This document shows, in pieces, positions 1-8,900 of a stretch of 64,000 nucleotides of DNA (position 1 is its first letter; every line of letters starts with the position of its first letter). This DNA comes from Streptomyces sp. LHD-70 (lineage in GTDB: Bacteria > Actinomycetota > Actinomycetes > Streptomycetales > Streptomycetaceae), in the NCBI RefSeq assembly GCF_031157275.1, contig NZ_JAVIFW010000002.1:248001-312000 (forward strand). The letters run 5' to 3'. The position numbers were made by a program, and so were the translations under genes. The notes under the pieces were generated by a model that was given only the letters and a program-made list of their open reading frames with translations, ran no database searches and was not told where the DNA came from.

Positions 1-135
1 AAGGTCGCGCCGCACCACGTGGAGTCCGTGCGCCGGCACTTCATCGACATGATGGACCCGGAGGCCCTGCAGCAGCTGCGGGCCACCCTCACCCCGATCG
101 CCGAGCAACTGCGCACGGAACGCGGCAGGCCCTGA
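1..135 (+). CDS. MarR-family transcriptional regulator, C-terminal end (partial)
   Basis: Reading frame 1 is open from the first base to a TGA at 133-135 and encodes 44 residues. The segment HVESVRRHFIDMMDPEAL followed by a helix ending in QLRTERGRP has the spacing of the C-terminal dimerisation helix of MarR-type regulators, where VR..f.d.l..el..L is typical. The DNA-binding wing lies outside the window, so the assignment rests on the tail alone. It converges with the sensor kinase gene that ends at 188. Confidence 0.6.
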   Translation, partial: KVAPHHVESVRRHFIDMMDPEALQQLRATLTPIAEQLRTERGRP

Positions 136-187
136 CTCGGTTCGGCCCGGTTCAGCCCGGTTCAGCCCTTCCTGACGTCAACCCCCG

Positions 188-1597
188 CTAGCCCAGCGGG
201 AGTTCGACCCGGAACAGGGCCCCGCCGGCCGCCGACTCGCCCACCGTGAGACGGCCGCCGTGGCGCTCGACCACGTCACGGGCGATGGCCAGGCCCAGGC
301 CCGCGCCGCCGTCGTCGCGGCTGCGGGCGTCGTCGAGCCGTACGAACCGCTGGAAGATCCGCTCCCGCTCTTCCGCGGGCACCCCGTCCCCGTCGTCCGC
401 GACGGTGAGTACCGCGCGGGTGCCCTCGGCGCGTGCCTCCACCGTGATGCGGGAGTGCGCGTGCCGCTGCGCGTTGTCCAGGAGGTTGCCGAGGACCCGC
501 CCCAACTGCGAGCGGGAACCGGCCAGTTCGGCGCCCTCCACGGCCGCCACCTCCACCGGGAGACGGTCGCCGGAGCGCTGCGAGACCTCCTCGCGTACGA
601 ACGCCGCCAGGTCGAGGTTCGCCTCCCCCGGCCGCTCCCCCGCGTCCAGGCGGGCGAGCAGGAGCAGGTCGGCCGCGAGCTGCTGGAGCCGTACGGTGTC
701 CGCGACCGCGCCGTCCACGTCCAGCAACTCCGGGTGCGCGGCGCCCACTTCGAGCTGGGTGCGGAGCGAGGCGATCGGGCTGCGCAGCTCGTGCGAGGCG
801 TCCGCGACGAACCGCCGCTGCCGCTCCACGCTCGCCTCCAGGGCCGTCAGGGTCTCGTTGGTGGTACGCGCGAGCCGCGCCACCTCGTCGTGCGCGTCCG
901 GCTCGGGCACCCGCCGCGACAGGTCCTCCGAGGCCGTGATCGCGGCCATCTCGGCGCGGATCCCCTCCACGGGGCGCAGCGCGCGCCGGGTGACCAGCCA
1001 GGTCGTACCGCCGACCACGAGCAGCAGGGCGGGCAGGCCGATCAGCATCGCCGTGGCCGCCGTGCCGACCGCGCTCTCCTGCGCCTCCAGGGGCGCGCCC
1101 GCGTAGACCAGGACCGTCTCGTCCCGGACGTCGCTCACCTCGACCTCGGCGAAGCGGTACGCGGCCTTGTCGCCGTCGACGGTCGCCCGGCCGGTGCTGT
1201 GCCGGGTGACCTCGCCGAACTCGCCGACCTCCGGATCGTCGTCCTCGTCGTCGTCCCGGTGGGCGCCCGGGTTCCGCACCGGCTTCACCCCGGGCACGCC
1301 GGTGCCCTGAATCGCCTCCAGGTCCTCGGAGACCGCGAGGACGCGGTCGTCCTTGTCGACGACCTGCACCGGATGGTCCTCGCCGTCCGGCAGGTCGAGG
1401 TCCCGGTACGGCGTACGGGCGGCGATCTGCGAGGCCACCTGGCGGGCCGCGTTGTCCGCTTCGGCGTCGGCCTGGTCGCTCAGGTTGCTGCGCAGCGAGA
1501 GCAGCACGGCGAGGCCCGCGGCGACCAGGGCCACGGCGACGACGAGGGTGGCGCCGAGCGTGGCCTTGGCCCGGATCGAGCCGAACACGCGCCTCAC
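188..1597 (-). CDS. Sensor histidine kinase of an OmpR-type two-component system
   Basis: A 469-residue membrane histidine kinase that phosphorylates the regulator encoded just upstream of it. Two membrane segments (about residues 13-35 and 179-201) flank an extracytoplasmic sensor with a run of Asp/Glu at about 114-122. A HAMP linker follows, then the dimerisation helix with the phospho-accepting His269 (DASHELRSP), and an ATPase domain with N (NLLDNAQRHA), G1 (DDGDGVP) and G2 (GAGLGLAI) boxes. The GTG start at 1597 overlaps the TGA of the regulator gene, so the two are translationally coupled. Longer in-frame starts would run through the regulator gene in another frame and are not believable. 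The signal is unknown; the acidic loop suggests a cation or a basic ligand. Confidence 0.93.
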   Translation of the reverse strand: MRRVFGSIRAKATLGATLVVAVALVAAGLAVLLSLRSNLSDQADAEADNAARQVASQIAARTPYRDLDLPDGEDHPVQVVDKDDRVLAVSEDLEAIQGTGVPGVKPVRNPGAHRDDDEDDDPEVGEFGEVTRHSTGRATVDGDKAAYRFAEVEVSDVRDETVLVYAGAPLEAQESAVGTAATAMLIGLPALLLVVGGTTWLVTRRALRPVEGIRAEMAAITASEDLSRRVPEPDAHDEVARLARTTNETLTALEASVERQRRFVADASHELRSPIASLRTQLEVGAAHPELLDVDGAVADTVRLQQLAADLLLLARLDAGERPGEANLDLAAFVREEVSQRSGDRLPVEVAAVEGAELAGSRSQLGRVLGNLLDNAQRHAHSRITVEARAEGTRAVLTVADDGDGVPAEERERIFQRFVRLDDARSRDDGGAGLGLAIARDVVERHGGRLTVGESAAGGALFRVELPLG

Positions 1598-2256
1598 CGC
1601 GACTCCAGGCGGTAGCCGGCGCCGCGCACCGTCTTGATCAGCGGGGCGCCCAGCTTGCGGCGCAGCGCGCTGATGTAGACCTCGACGATGTTCGGGTCGC
1701 CGTCGTACGCGAAGTCCCAGACGTGCTCCAGGATCTCGGCCTTGGACACGACCGTGCCGGCGCGCGTCGCGAGCTGCTCGAGGACCGCGAACTCCTTTGC
1801 GGTGAGCGTCACTTCGGCGCCGTCGCGGTGGACCCTGCGGGCGGCCGTGTCGACCTCGATCACGCCGAGCCTGATGACCGGCGAGGGCCCGGCGTTCCCG
1901 CGCCGCCGCAGCAGCGCCTTGATCCGGGCGACGAGGACGACGTACGAGAACGGCTTCGTCAGGTAGTCGTCGGCGCCGGTGTCCAGGCCCTCGGCCTCGT
2001 CGTACTCGCCGTCCTTGGCGGTCAGCATCAGGATCGGCACCTCGTGTCCGGCGGCGCGCAGGGCGGCGCAGACGCGGTAGCCGTTCATGCCGGGCAGCAT
2101 GATGTCCAGGACGACCAGGTCGTACACGCCCTCGCCCGCCCGGTGCAGGCCCTCCAGTCCGTCGTGGACGACGTCCACGGCGTAGCCCTCCGCGGTGAGG
2201 CCCTTGGCCAGGGACACGGCGAGCCGCTTCTCGTCCTCCACGATCAACAAACGCAT
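1594..2256 (-). CDS. OmpR/PhoB-family response regulator
   Basis: A 220-residue response regulator. The receiver domain (1-120) carries the acidic pair E7-D8-E9, the phospho-acceptor Asp51 (DLVVLDIMLPGMNG), the Thr of MLTAKD and the Lys of LTKPF. The C-terminal winged helix (about 125-218) ends in the usual YISALRRKLG...IKTVRGAGYRL pattern. It is the first gene of a two-gene operon, and the kinase gene overlaps its stop. The start codon lies 153 bp from the divergent PepSY gene, and that gap holds repeated TTCAG half-sites, so the regulator probably controls both directions. Confidence 0.95.
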   Translation of the reverse strand: MRLLIVEDEKRLAVSLAKGLTAEGYAVDVVHDGLEGLHRAGEGVYDLVVLDIMLPGMNGYRVCAALRAAGHEVPILMLTAKDGEYDEAEGLDTGADDYLTKPFSYVVLVARIKALLRRRGNAGPSPVIRLGVIEVDTAARRVHRDGAEVTLTAKEFAVLEQLATRAGTVVSKAEILEHVWDFAYDGDPNIVEVYISALRRKLGAPLIKTVRGAGYRLESR

Positions 2257-2290
2257 GCGCCAAGGGTCCCAAACGCTTCCTGAACCGAAC

Positions 2291-2327
2291 CTGAAGAGGG
2301 CTTCAGGCGGCTTCAGCGTGGCTTCAG
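2291..2327. promoter_or_regulatory. Tandem GCTTCAG repeats, probable response-regulator operator
   Basis: GCTTCAG occurs at 2300-2306, 2310-2316 and 2321-2327, that is at 10 and 11 bp spacing, with an inverted CTGAAG at 2291-2296 and CCTGAA just upstream. Direct repeats one helical turn apart are the usual binding pattern of OmpR-family dimers. The array lies between the two divergent genes of this system. Assignment to this regulator is inference. Confidence 0.6.
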
Positions 2328-2409
2328 GTGCGGTCGGTCAGATTGGTTCCCGTCGACACCGCACAGGGCCGACAGCAGCCAACACCACTGATCTCAGGGA
2401 GAGTTACCC

Positions 2410-2868
2410 ATGAAGCGCAAGCTCGTCATCGCCACCCTCACCGCGGCCGTCCTGGTCGGCGGCGGCAGCGCGGTCGCCTTCGCGAACGGCGACGACGATG
2501 CGGCCTCGGCGGGGCAGGCGCAGGCCACGCAGAAGGTGTCGGTGGACGACGACCGGGACGATGACCGGGACGACCGGGGTGAGCGTGACGACCGTGACGA
2601 CCGGGACGACCGGGACGACCGGGACGACCGGGGTGAGCGTGACGACGACCAGGTCCGGTCCGGCGACCTGACCATCAAGCAGGCCATCGACGCCGCCCTG
2701 AAGTCCCAGTCGGGCACGGCGGTCTCGGCGGACCTGGACGACGACGGCGGCACGCGTGCCTGGGAGGTCGACATCCGCGGCAACGGCACCACCACGTACA
2801 CGGTCCACGTGGACGCGGGCAGCGGCAAGGTCCTCGCCACGGAGACGGAGACGGCGGACGAGGACTAG
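2410..2868 (+). CDS. Secreted PepSY-domain protein with Asp/Arg-rich linker
   Basis: 152 residues. A signal peptide (about 1-26, cut after AVAFA) is followed by a low-complexity linker at 46-80 made of repeated DDRDDRD units. A single PepSY domain (about 84-147) contains TIKQAIDAAL and ends in VHVDAGSGKVLATE. PepSY domains are small extracytoplasmic folds, often linked to peptidase inhibition or to sensing beside kinases. GGGAG lies about 8 bases before the ATG. The gene is divergent from the two-component system, which suggests it is a target or an accessory sensor of that system. The linker DNA is an imperfect minisatellite of about 9-bp units and should vary in length between strains. Confidence 0.88.
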   Translation: MKRKLVIATLTAAVLVGGGSAVAFANGDDDAASAGQAQATQKVSVDDDRDDDRDDRGERDDRDDRDDRDDRDDRGERDDDQVRSGDLTIKQAIDAALKSQSGTAVSADLDDDGGTRAWEVDIRGNGTTTYTVHVDAGSGKVLATETETADED

Positions 2869-2909
2869 GAGCCTTTCCCCAGCCCGCCCCTTCCCGTAAC
2901 TGGGGCTCC
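2868..2909. terminator. Possible terminator hairpin after the PepSY gene
   Basis: GAGCC...CCCCAG pairs with CTGGGGCTC across a GC-rich loop just after the stop codon. No U-run follows, as is usual in Streptomyces. Confidence 0.4.
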
Positions 2910-2958
2910 GCCCGGTGGCGTGCACCGGGCCACAGCGCGGGTCGGACCAGCTGAGGCC

Positions 2959-3915
2959 CTACCCCGACGTAAGCCCCGCCACCAGCTCGTCCGCCGCCGC
3001 GTAAGGATCGAGCTCGCCCGCGACGATGCGCTCGGCGAGGGCGGAGAGGCGGCGGTCGCCGTGCAGGTCGGCGATGCGTTCGCGCAGGGCCGTGACCGCG
3101 ATCGTCTCCACCTCGTGGGCCGCCCGCGAGCGGCGGCGCTCGGCGAGCACCCCGCGCTCCTCCATCCACGCGCGATGCTTCTCCAGGGCCTCGACGACCT
3201 CGTCGACGCCCTCGCCGCGCGCCGCGACCGTCTTCACGATCGGCGGGCGCCAGTCGCCGGGGCCGCGGGACTCGCCCAGGCCCAGCATGTGGTTGAGCTC
3301 GCGGGCCGTCGCGTCCGCACCGTCCCGGTCAGCCTTGTTCACCACGTACACATCGCCGATCTCCAGGATTCCGGCCTTCGCCGCCTGGATGCCGTCGCCC
3401 ATGCCGGGCGCGAGGAGGACGACGGAGGTGTCGGCCTGCGAGGCGATCTCCACCTCGGACTGGCCGACGCCGACGGTCTCGACGAGGACGACGTCGCAAC
3501 CCGCCGCGTCCAGGACCCGGATCGCCTGCGGCGCCGCCCAGGCGAGGCCGCCCAGGTGCCCGCGCGTGGCCATCGAGCGGATGTACACCCCCGGGTCGGA
3601 GGCGTGCTCGGACATCCGCACCCGGTCGCCGAGCAGCGCGCCGCCGGAGAACGGCGAGGACGGGTCGACGGCGAGCACGCCGACCCGCTTCCCGGCCCGC
3701 CGGTACGCCGAGACCAGCGCCGACGTCGACGTGGACTTGCCGACGCCGGGCGAGCCGGTCAGGCCCACCACGTACGCACCGCCCGCCAGCGGGGCGAGCG
3801 CCGCCATCACCTCGCGCAGTTGCGGGGACGCCCCCTCCACCAGTGAGATCAGCCGGGCCACGGCCCGCGGCCTGCCCTCACGCGCCTGAGCCACCAGGGC
3901 GGGGACGTCCTGCAT
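2959..3915 (-). CDS. meaB: Methylmalonyl-CoA mutase-associated GTPase MeaB
   Basis: A G3E-family P-loop GTPase of 318 residues that protects and reloads the adenosylcobalamin-dependent methylmalonyl-CoA mutase. Visible motifs are the P-loop GSPGVGKST, the metal-binding segment VLAVDPSSPFSGGALLGDRVRM, VETVGVGQSE, and NKADRDGA for guanine recognition. The ATG at 3915 has GGGAG 5 bases upstream. A GTG directly before it (3918) is too close to that ribosome site. It lies downstream of a thiolase gene on the same strand and near methylmalonyl-CoA epimerase, which fits a propionyl-CoA to succinyl-CoA route. The mutase genes are not in this window. Confidence 0.94.
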   Translation of the reverse strand: MQDVPALVAQAREGRPRAVARLISLVEGASPQLREVMAALAPLAGGAYVVGLTGSPGVGKSTSTSALVSAYRRAGKRVGVLAVDPSSPFSGGALLGDRVRMSEHASDPGVYIRSMATRGHLGGLAWAAPQAIRVLDAAGCDVVLVETVGVGQSEVEIASQADTSVVLLAPGMGDGIQAAKAGILEIGDVYVVNKADRDGADATARELNHMLGLGESRGPGDWRPPIVKTVAARGEGVDEVVEALEKHRAWMEERGVLAERRRSRAAHEVETIAVTALRERIADLHGDRRLSALAERIVAGELDPYAAADELVAGLTSG

Positions 3916-3972
3916 CACTGCTCCCGTTCTGTTCGTACGCCTGGGAACTCCAGGGACGGCGGACTGCGCGCG

Positions 3973-5175
3973 TCAGGCCTTCGGGACCCGGACGACGAGC
4001 GCGTCGCCCTGACCGCCGCCGCCGCACAGCGCGGCCGCGCCGACCCCGCCGCCGCGGCGCTTCAGCTCCAGGGCGAGGTGCAGCACGATCCGGGCGCCGG
4101 ACATGCCGATGGGGTGGCCGAGGGCGATCGCGCCGCCGTTGACGTTCACCTTTTCCGGGGTAACGCCCAGGTCCTTCATTGACTGCACGGAGACGGCGGC
4201 GAAGGCCTCGTTGATCTCGATCAGGTCGAGGTCGCCGACGCTCAGGCCGTCCTTCTCCAGGGCGTGCTTGATGGCGTTGGACGGCTGCGACTGCAGGGAG
4301 TTGTCCGGACCGGCCACGTTGCCGTGCGCGCCGATCTCGGCGATCCAGTCGAGGCCCAGCTCCTCGGCCTTGGCCTTGCTCATCACGACGACAGCGGCGG
4401 CGCCGTCGGAGATCTGCGAGGCGGTGCCCGCGGTGATCGTGCCGTCCTTGGCGAAGGCGGGCCGGAGCTTGCCGAGGGACTCGGCGGTGGTCTCGGCGCG
4501 GATGCCCTCGTCCTGGGCGAAGACGACCGGCTCGCCCTTGCGCTGCGGGATCTCGACCGGCGTGATCTCGGCCTCGAACAGGCCGTTCTTCTGCGCGGCC
4601 GCGGCCCGCTGGTGGGACTGCGCGGCGATCTCGTCCTGCTCGGGGCGGGCGATGCCGAGGCGGGTGTTGTGCCTCTCCGTGGACTCGCCCATGGCGACGC
4701 CCTCGAAGGAGTCGGTCAGGCCGTCGTGCGCCATCGCGTCGAGCATCTCGATCGCGCCGTACTTGTACCCCTCGCGGGACTTGGGGAGCAGGTGCGGGGC
4801 GTTGGTCATGGACTCCTGACCGCCGGCCACGACGACGTCGAACTCGCCGGCGCGGATGAGCTGGTCGGCGAGGGCGATCGCGTCGAGCCCGGAGAGGCAC
4901 ACCTTGTTGATGGTGAGCGCCGGGACGTTCATCGGGATGCCCGCCTTGACCGCGGCCTGCCGCGCCGGGATCTGCCCTGCCCCGGCCTGCAGGACCTGGC
5001 CCATGATCACGTACTCGACCTGGTCGCCGGCGAGGCCCGCGCGGTCGAGTGCGGCCTTGATCGCGAAGCCGCCGAGGTCGGCTCCGGAGAAGGACTTGAG
5101 GGAACCAAGGAGTCGTCCCATGGGCGTGCGGGCCCCTGCGACGATCACCGAGGTCGTGCTGTTCGTTCCGGACAT
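3973..5175 (-). CDS. Acetyl-CoA C-acetyltransferase (thiolase)
   Basis: A 400-residue thiolase of normal length. The acyl-accepting Cys is in [11 protein letters not shown], the His in [16 protein letters not shown], and the second catalytic Cys in [12 protein letters not shown]. The enzyme condenses two acetyl-CoA or cleaves acetoacetyl-CoA in the cytoplasm. The gene starts 134 bp from the divergent epimerase gene and precedes meaB by 57 bp, so thiolase and meaB probably form one transcript. The pairing suggests that carbon flow between acetyl-CoA and the methylmalonyl-CoA branch is controlled together. Substrate range cannot be read from the sequence. Confidence 0.94.
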   Translation of the reverse strand: MSGTNSTTSVIVAGARTPMGRLLGSLKSFSGADLGGFAIKAALDRAGLAGDQVEYVIMGQVLQAGAGQIPARQAAVKAGIPMNVPALTINKVCLSGLDAIALADQLIRAGEFDVVVAGGQESMTNAPHLLPKSREGYKYGAIEMLDAMAHDGLTDSFEGVAMGESTERHNTRLGIARPEQDEIAAQSHQRAAAAQKNGLFEAEITPVEIPQRKGEPVVFAQDEGIRAETTAESLGKLRPAFAKDGTITAGTASQISDGAAAVVVMSKAKAEELGLDWIAEIGAHGNVAGPDNSLQSQPSNAIKHALEKDGLSVGDLDLIEINEAFAAVSVQSMKDLGVTPEKVNVNGGAIALGHPIGMSGARIVLHLALELKRRGGGVGAAALCGGGGQGDALVVRVPKA

Positions 5176-5309
5176 GAGGCACGGCCCCTTGGATGAGGAG
5201 TGAACGAGGGTTTACCTCAATGTAGTGAGCAGTACGTCCCCGGTCACCGGCCTTTCGGTGTGATCGCGCGCACGTTGCGTGATCAGGGGCGGCACGCTCC
5301 ACTGGTGCC

Positions 5310-5750
5310 ATGCTGACACGCATCGACCACATCGGGATCGCCTGCCACGACCTGGAGAAGACCGTCGAGTTCTACACGTCGACGTACGGCTTCGAGGTCT
5401 TCCACACCGAGGTCAACGAGGAACAGGGGGTACGCGAGGCCATGTTGAAGATCAACGAGACGTCCGACGGCGGCGCCTCCTACCTCCAGCTCCTCGAACC
5501 CACCCGCGAGGACTCCACGGTCGCCACATGGCTGGCCAAGAACGGCGAGGGCGTGCACCACATCGCCTTCGGCACCGCGGACGTCGACGCCGACGCCGCC
5601 GCGATCAAGGACAAGGGCGTACGGGTCCTCTACGAGGAGCCGCGGATCGGGTCGATGGGATCCCGGATCACCTTCCTGCACCCCAAGGACTGCCACGGCG
5701 TCCTCACCGAACTGGTCACTTCCGCGGCGGAGCCCTCCCAGGACCACTGA
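5310..5750 (+). CDS. mce: Methylmalonyl-CoA epimerase
   Basis: A 146-residue glyoxalase-fold enzyme that interconverts the R and S forms of methylmalonyl-CoA. The metal-binding pattern is present: His7 in RIDHIGIAC, Gln and Glu in the YLQLLEP strand, His in GVHHIAFGT, and Glu near the end in HGVLTELV. Two vicinal-oxygen-chelate repeats fill the whole length. No clear ribosome site precedes the ATG, so a short-leader or leaderless transcript is possible. It is divergent from the thiolase-meaB pair and completes the local methylmalonyl-CoA set. Confidence 0.94.
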   Translation: MLTRIDHIGIACHDLEKTVEFYTSTYGFEVFHTEVNEEQGVREAMLKINETSDGGASYLQLLEPTREDSTVATWLAKNGEGVHHIAFGTADVDADAAAIKDKGVRVLYEEPRIGSMGSRITFLHPKDCHGVLTELVTSAAEPSQDH

Positions 5751-5983
5751 CCTCCGCATCCCTGGGCCGGTAGGGTTGGGGGCGGCCGTCGCGCGTACCG
5801 GGCGGCCGTTGTCCGGGGTCGGGAACACCAGGTTTCGGGTCACTGGCATCGAGCGGCGGCTGTGTCTGGGCGGCAGTCCCTCGTACGCCGTTGATCTGTC
5901 ACCATTCCCCGGGGGCGTTGTTCAGCGGACGAATGGCGCTCGTACGGAGAAATTTGCGACCAGGGGACGGATGGGACCGCGCA

Positions 5984-8900
5984 GTGCGGGGCTACGAACG
6001 CCAGGACAACTCGCGGGCTGACACCGGCCGGACCGACAGCCTCTCGCGGTTCGAGGCCGAGATGGATCGGCTGAAGACCGAGCGGGAGAAGGCCGTTCAG
6101 CACGCCGAGGATCTCGGCTACCAGGTCGAGGTGCTGCGCGCCAAACTGCACGAGGCGCGCCGCAGCCTCGCGTCCCGTCCTGCCTACGACACCGCCGATC
6201 TCGGTTACCAGGCCGAGCAGTTGCTGCGGAACGCCCAGATCCAGGCCGACCAGCTGCGCGCCGACGCGGAGCGCGAGCTGCGCGAGGCGCGCGCCCAGAC
6301 GCAGCGCATCCTCCAGGAGCACGCCGAGCAGCAGGCCCGCCTGCAGGCCGAGCTGCACGGCGAGGCCGTCTCCCGGCGCCAGCAGCTCGACCAGGAGCTC
6401 AACGAGCGCCGCCAGACCGTCGAGTCGCACGTCAACGAGAACGTGGCGTGGGCCGAGCAGCTGCGCAACCGTTCCGAGCAGCAGGCCCGCCGCCTCGTCG
6501 ACGAGTCCCGTACGGAGTCCGAGCAGGCGCTCACCGCCGCGCGCGCGGAGGCCGAGCGGCTCACCACCGAGGCACGGCAGCGGCTCACCAGCGCGGCCGA
6601 GACCGGACGGGCGGAGGCCGACGCGATCCTGCGCCGGGCCCGCGCCGAGGCCGAGCGCCTGCTGAACGCCGCCTCGCAGCAGGCCCAGGAGGCCACCGAC
6701 CACGCGGAGCAGCTGCGTTCGACGACGGCGACCGAGGCCGAGCAGGCCCGCCGCCAGTCCGCCGAGCTGAACCGCACGGCCGAGCAGCGCATGACCGAGG
6801 CCGAGACGGCGCTGCGCGAGGCGCGGGCCGAGGCGGAGAAGGTCGTCACCGAGGCCAAGGAGTCCGCGGGGAAGGCGCTGGCCACCGCGGAGGCCACCAA
6901 CGAGCAGCGCACGCGTACGGCGAAGGAGCAGGTGGCCCGCCTGGTCGGCGAGGCGACCAAGGAGTCGGAGGCCGCCAAGGAGGAGGCCGCCCAGGCCCTG
7001 GCCGACGCCCGCGCCGAGGGCGAGAAGCTGATCGCCGACGCCGCCGAGAAGGCTCGTACGATCACGGCCGAGGAGACCGCCTCCCAGCTCGCCGCGGCCG
7101 CGCGCAGCGCCGAGGAGTCGCTCAACAAGGCCGCCGAGGACGCCAAGCGGACCACGAAGGCCGCGAGCGACGAGGCGGAGCGGATCCGCAGCGAGGCCGA
7201 GGCCGAGGCGGACCGGCTGCGGGCCGAGGCGCACGACATCGCGGAGGAGCTCAAGGGCGCCGCGAAGGACGACACCAAGGAGTACCGCGCCAAGACGGTC
7301 GAGCTGCAGGAGGAGGCGCGCCGGCTGCGCGGCGAGGCCGAGCAGTTGCGGGCCGAGGCGGTCTCCGAGGGCGAGCGGATCCGCGCCGAGGCCCGGCGCG
7401 AGGCGGTGCAGAAGATCGAGGAGGCCGCTGCCTCCGCCGAGGAGCTGCTCACCAAGGCCCGCGGCGACGCCGAGGAGCTGCGTACCGCCGCGAGCACGGA
7501 CGCCGAGAAGGTCCGCACCGAGGCCATCGAGCGGGCGACGACCCTGCGCAAGCAGGGCGAGGAGACCCTGGAGCGCACCCGCGCCGAGGCCGAGCGGCAC
7601 CGCGACGAGGCCCGCGAGCAGGCCGAGGCCACGAAGGCGGAGGCCGAGGAGGCGGCGCGGCAGCTGCGCCAGGAGGCCGACGCGGCGATCGAGCGCCGAC
7701 AGGCCGAGGCCGCCGGGGAGTTGACCCGGCTGCACACCGAGGCCGAGGAGCGCCTCACCGCGGCCGAGGCGTCCCTCGAGGACGCCCGCGCCGAGGCCGA
7801 GCGGCTGCGGCGGGAGGCCGCGGACGAGACGGAGCGGCTGCGCACCGAGGCCGCCGAGCGGATCCGCACGCTGCAGGCGCAGGCCGAGAAGGAGGCCGAG
7901 CGGCTGCGCACCGAGGCCGCCGCGGAGGCCTCCGAGTCGCGTGCCGAGGGCGAGGCCGTCGCCGTACGGCTGCGCAGTGAGGCCGCGGCGGAGGCCGAGC
8001 GGCTCAAGACCGAGGCGCAGGAGACCGCGGACCGGGTGCGCGCGGAGGCCACGGCCGCCGCGGAGCGGGTGTCGGCGGAGGCGGCCGAGGCGCTGTCGGC
8101 CGCCCAGGAGGAGGCCGCGCGGCGCCGCCGGGAGGCCGAGGAGCTGCTGTCCTCGGCGCGGACGGAGGCGGACCAGGAGCGGGAGCGGGCCCGCGAGCAG
8201 AGCGAGGAGCTGCTCGCCGCGGCGCGCAAGCGGGTCGACGAGGCGCAGGCCGAGGCGCAGCGCCTGGTCGAGGAGGCGGACCAGCGGGCCGGCGATCTGG
8301 TCGCCGCGGCCGAGCTGACGGCGCAGCAGGTGCGGGACTCCGTGGCCGGTCTGCACGAGCAGGCGCAGGAGGAGATCGCGGGGCTGCGTTCGGCGGCCGA
8401 GCACGCGGCGGAGCGCACCCGGGGCGAGGCCACCGAGGAGGCGGAGCGGGTCCGCACGGACGCGTACGCGGAGCGGGAGCGCGCCTCCGAGGACGCGACG
8501 CGGCTGCGGCGCGAGGCCCAGGAGGAGAGCGAGGCCGCCAAGTCCCTTGCGGAGCGCACCGTTTCGGAGGCGCTCGCGGAGGCCGAGCGGCTCAAGTCGG
8601 AGTCGACGGAGCTCGCCCAGCGGGCGCGTACGGAAGCGTCCGAGCGGCTCTCCGCGGCCGAGCAGGACGCGTCCCGGACGCGCGCGCAGGCGCGTGACGA
8701 CGCCAACCGGATTCGTACGGACGCGGCGGAGCAGGCCGACCGGCTGATCGGTGAGGCGAGTTCGGAGGCCGAGCGGCTGCAGTCGGAGACGCGGACCGCG
8801 GCGGAGCGGCTGCAGTCGGAGACGCGGACCGCGGCGGAGCGGCTGCGGTCCGAGACGCAGGCCGCCGCCGACCAGCTCCGTGCCGAGAGCCAGGCCGCCG

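Noticed and set aside
2545..2649. CRISPR-like regular repeats
   Set aside because: Units are about 9 bp, contiguous, in frame and coding, with no spacers.
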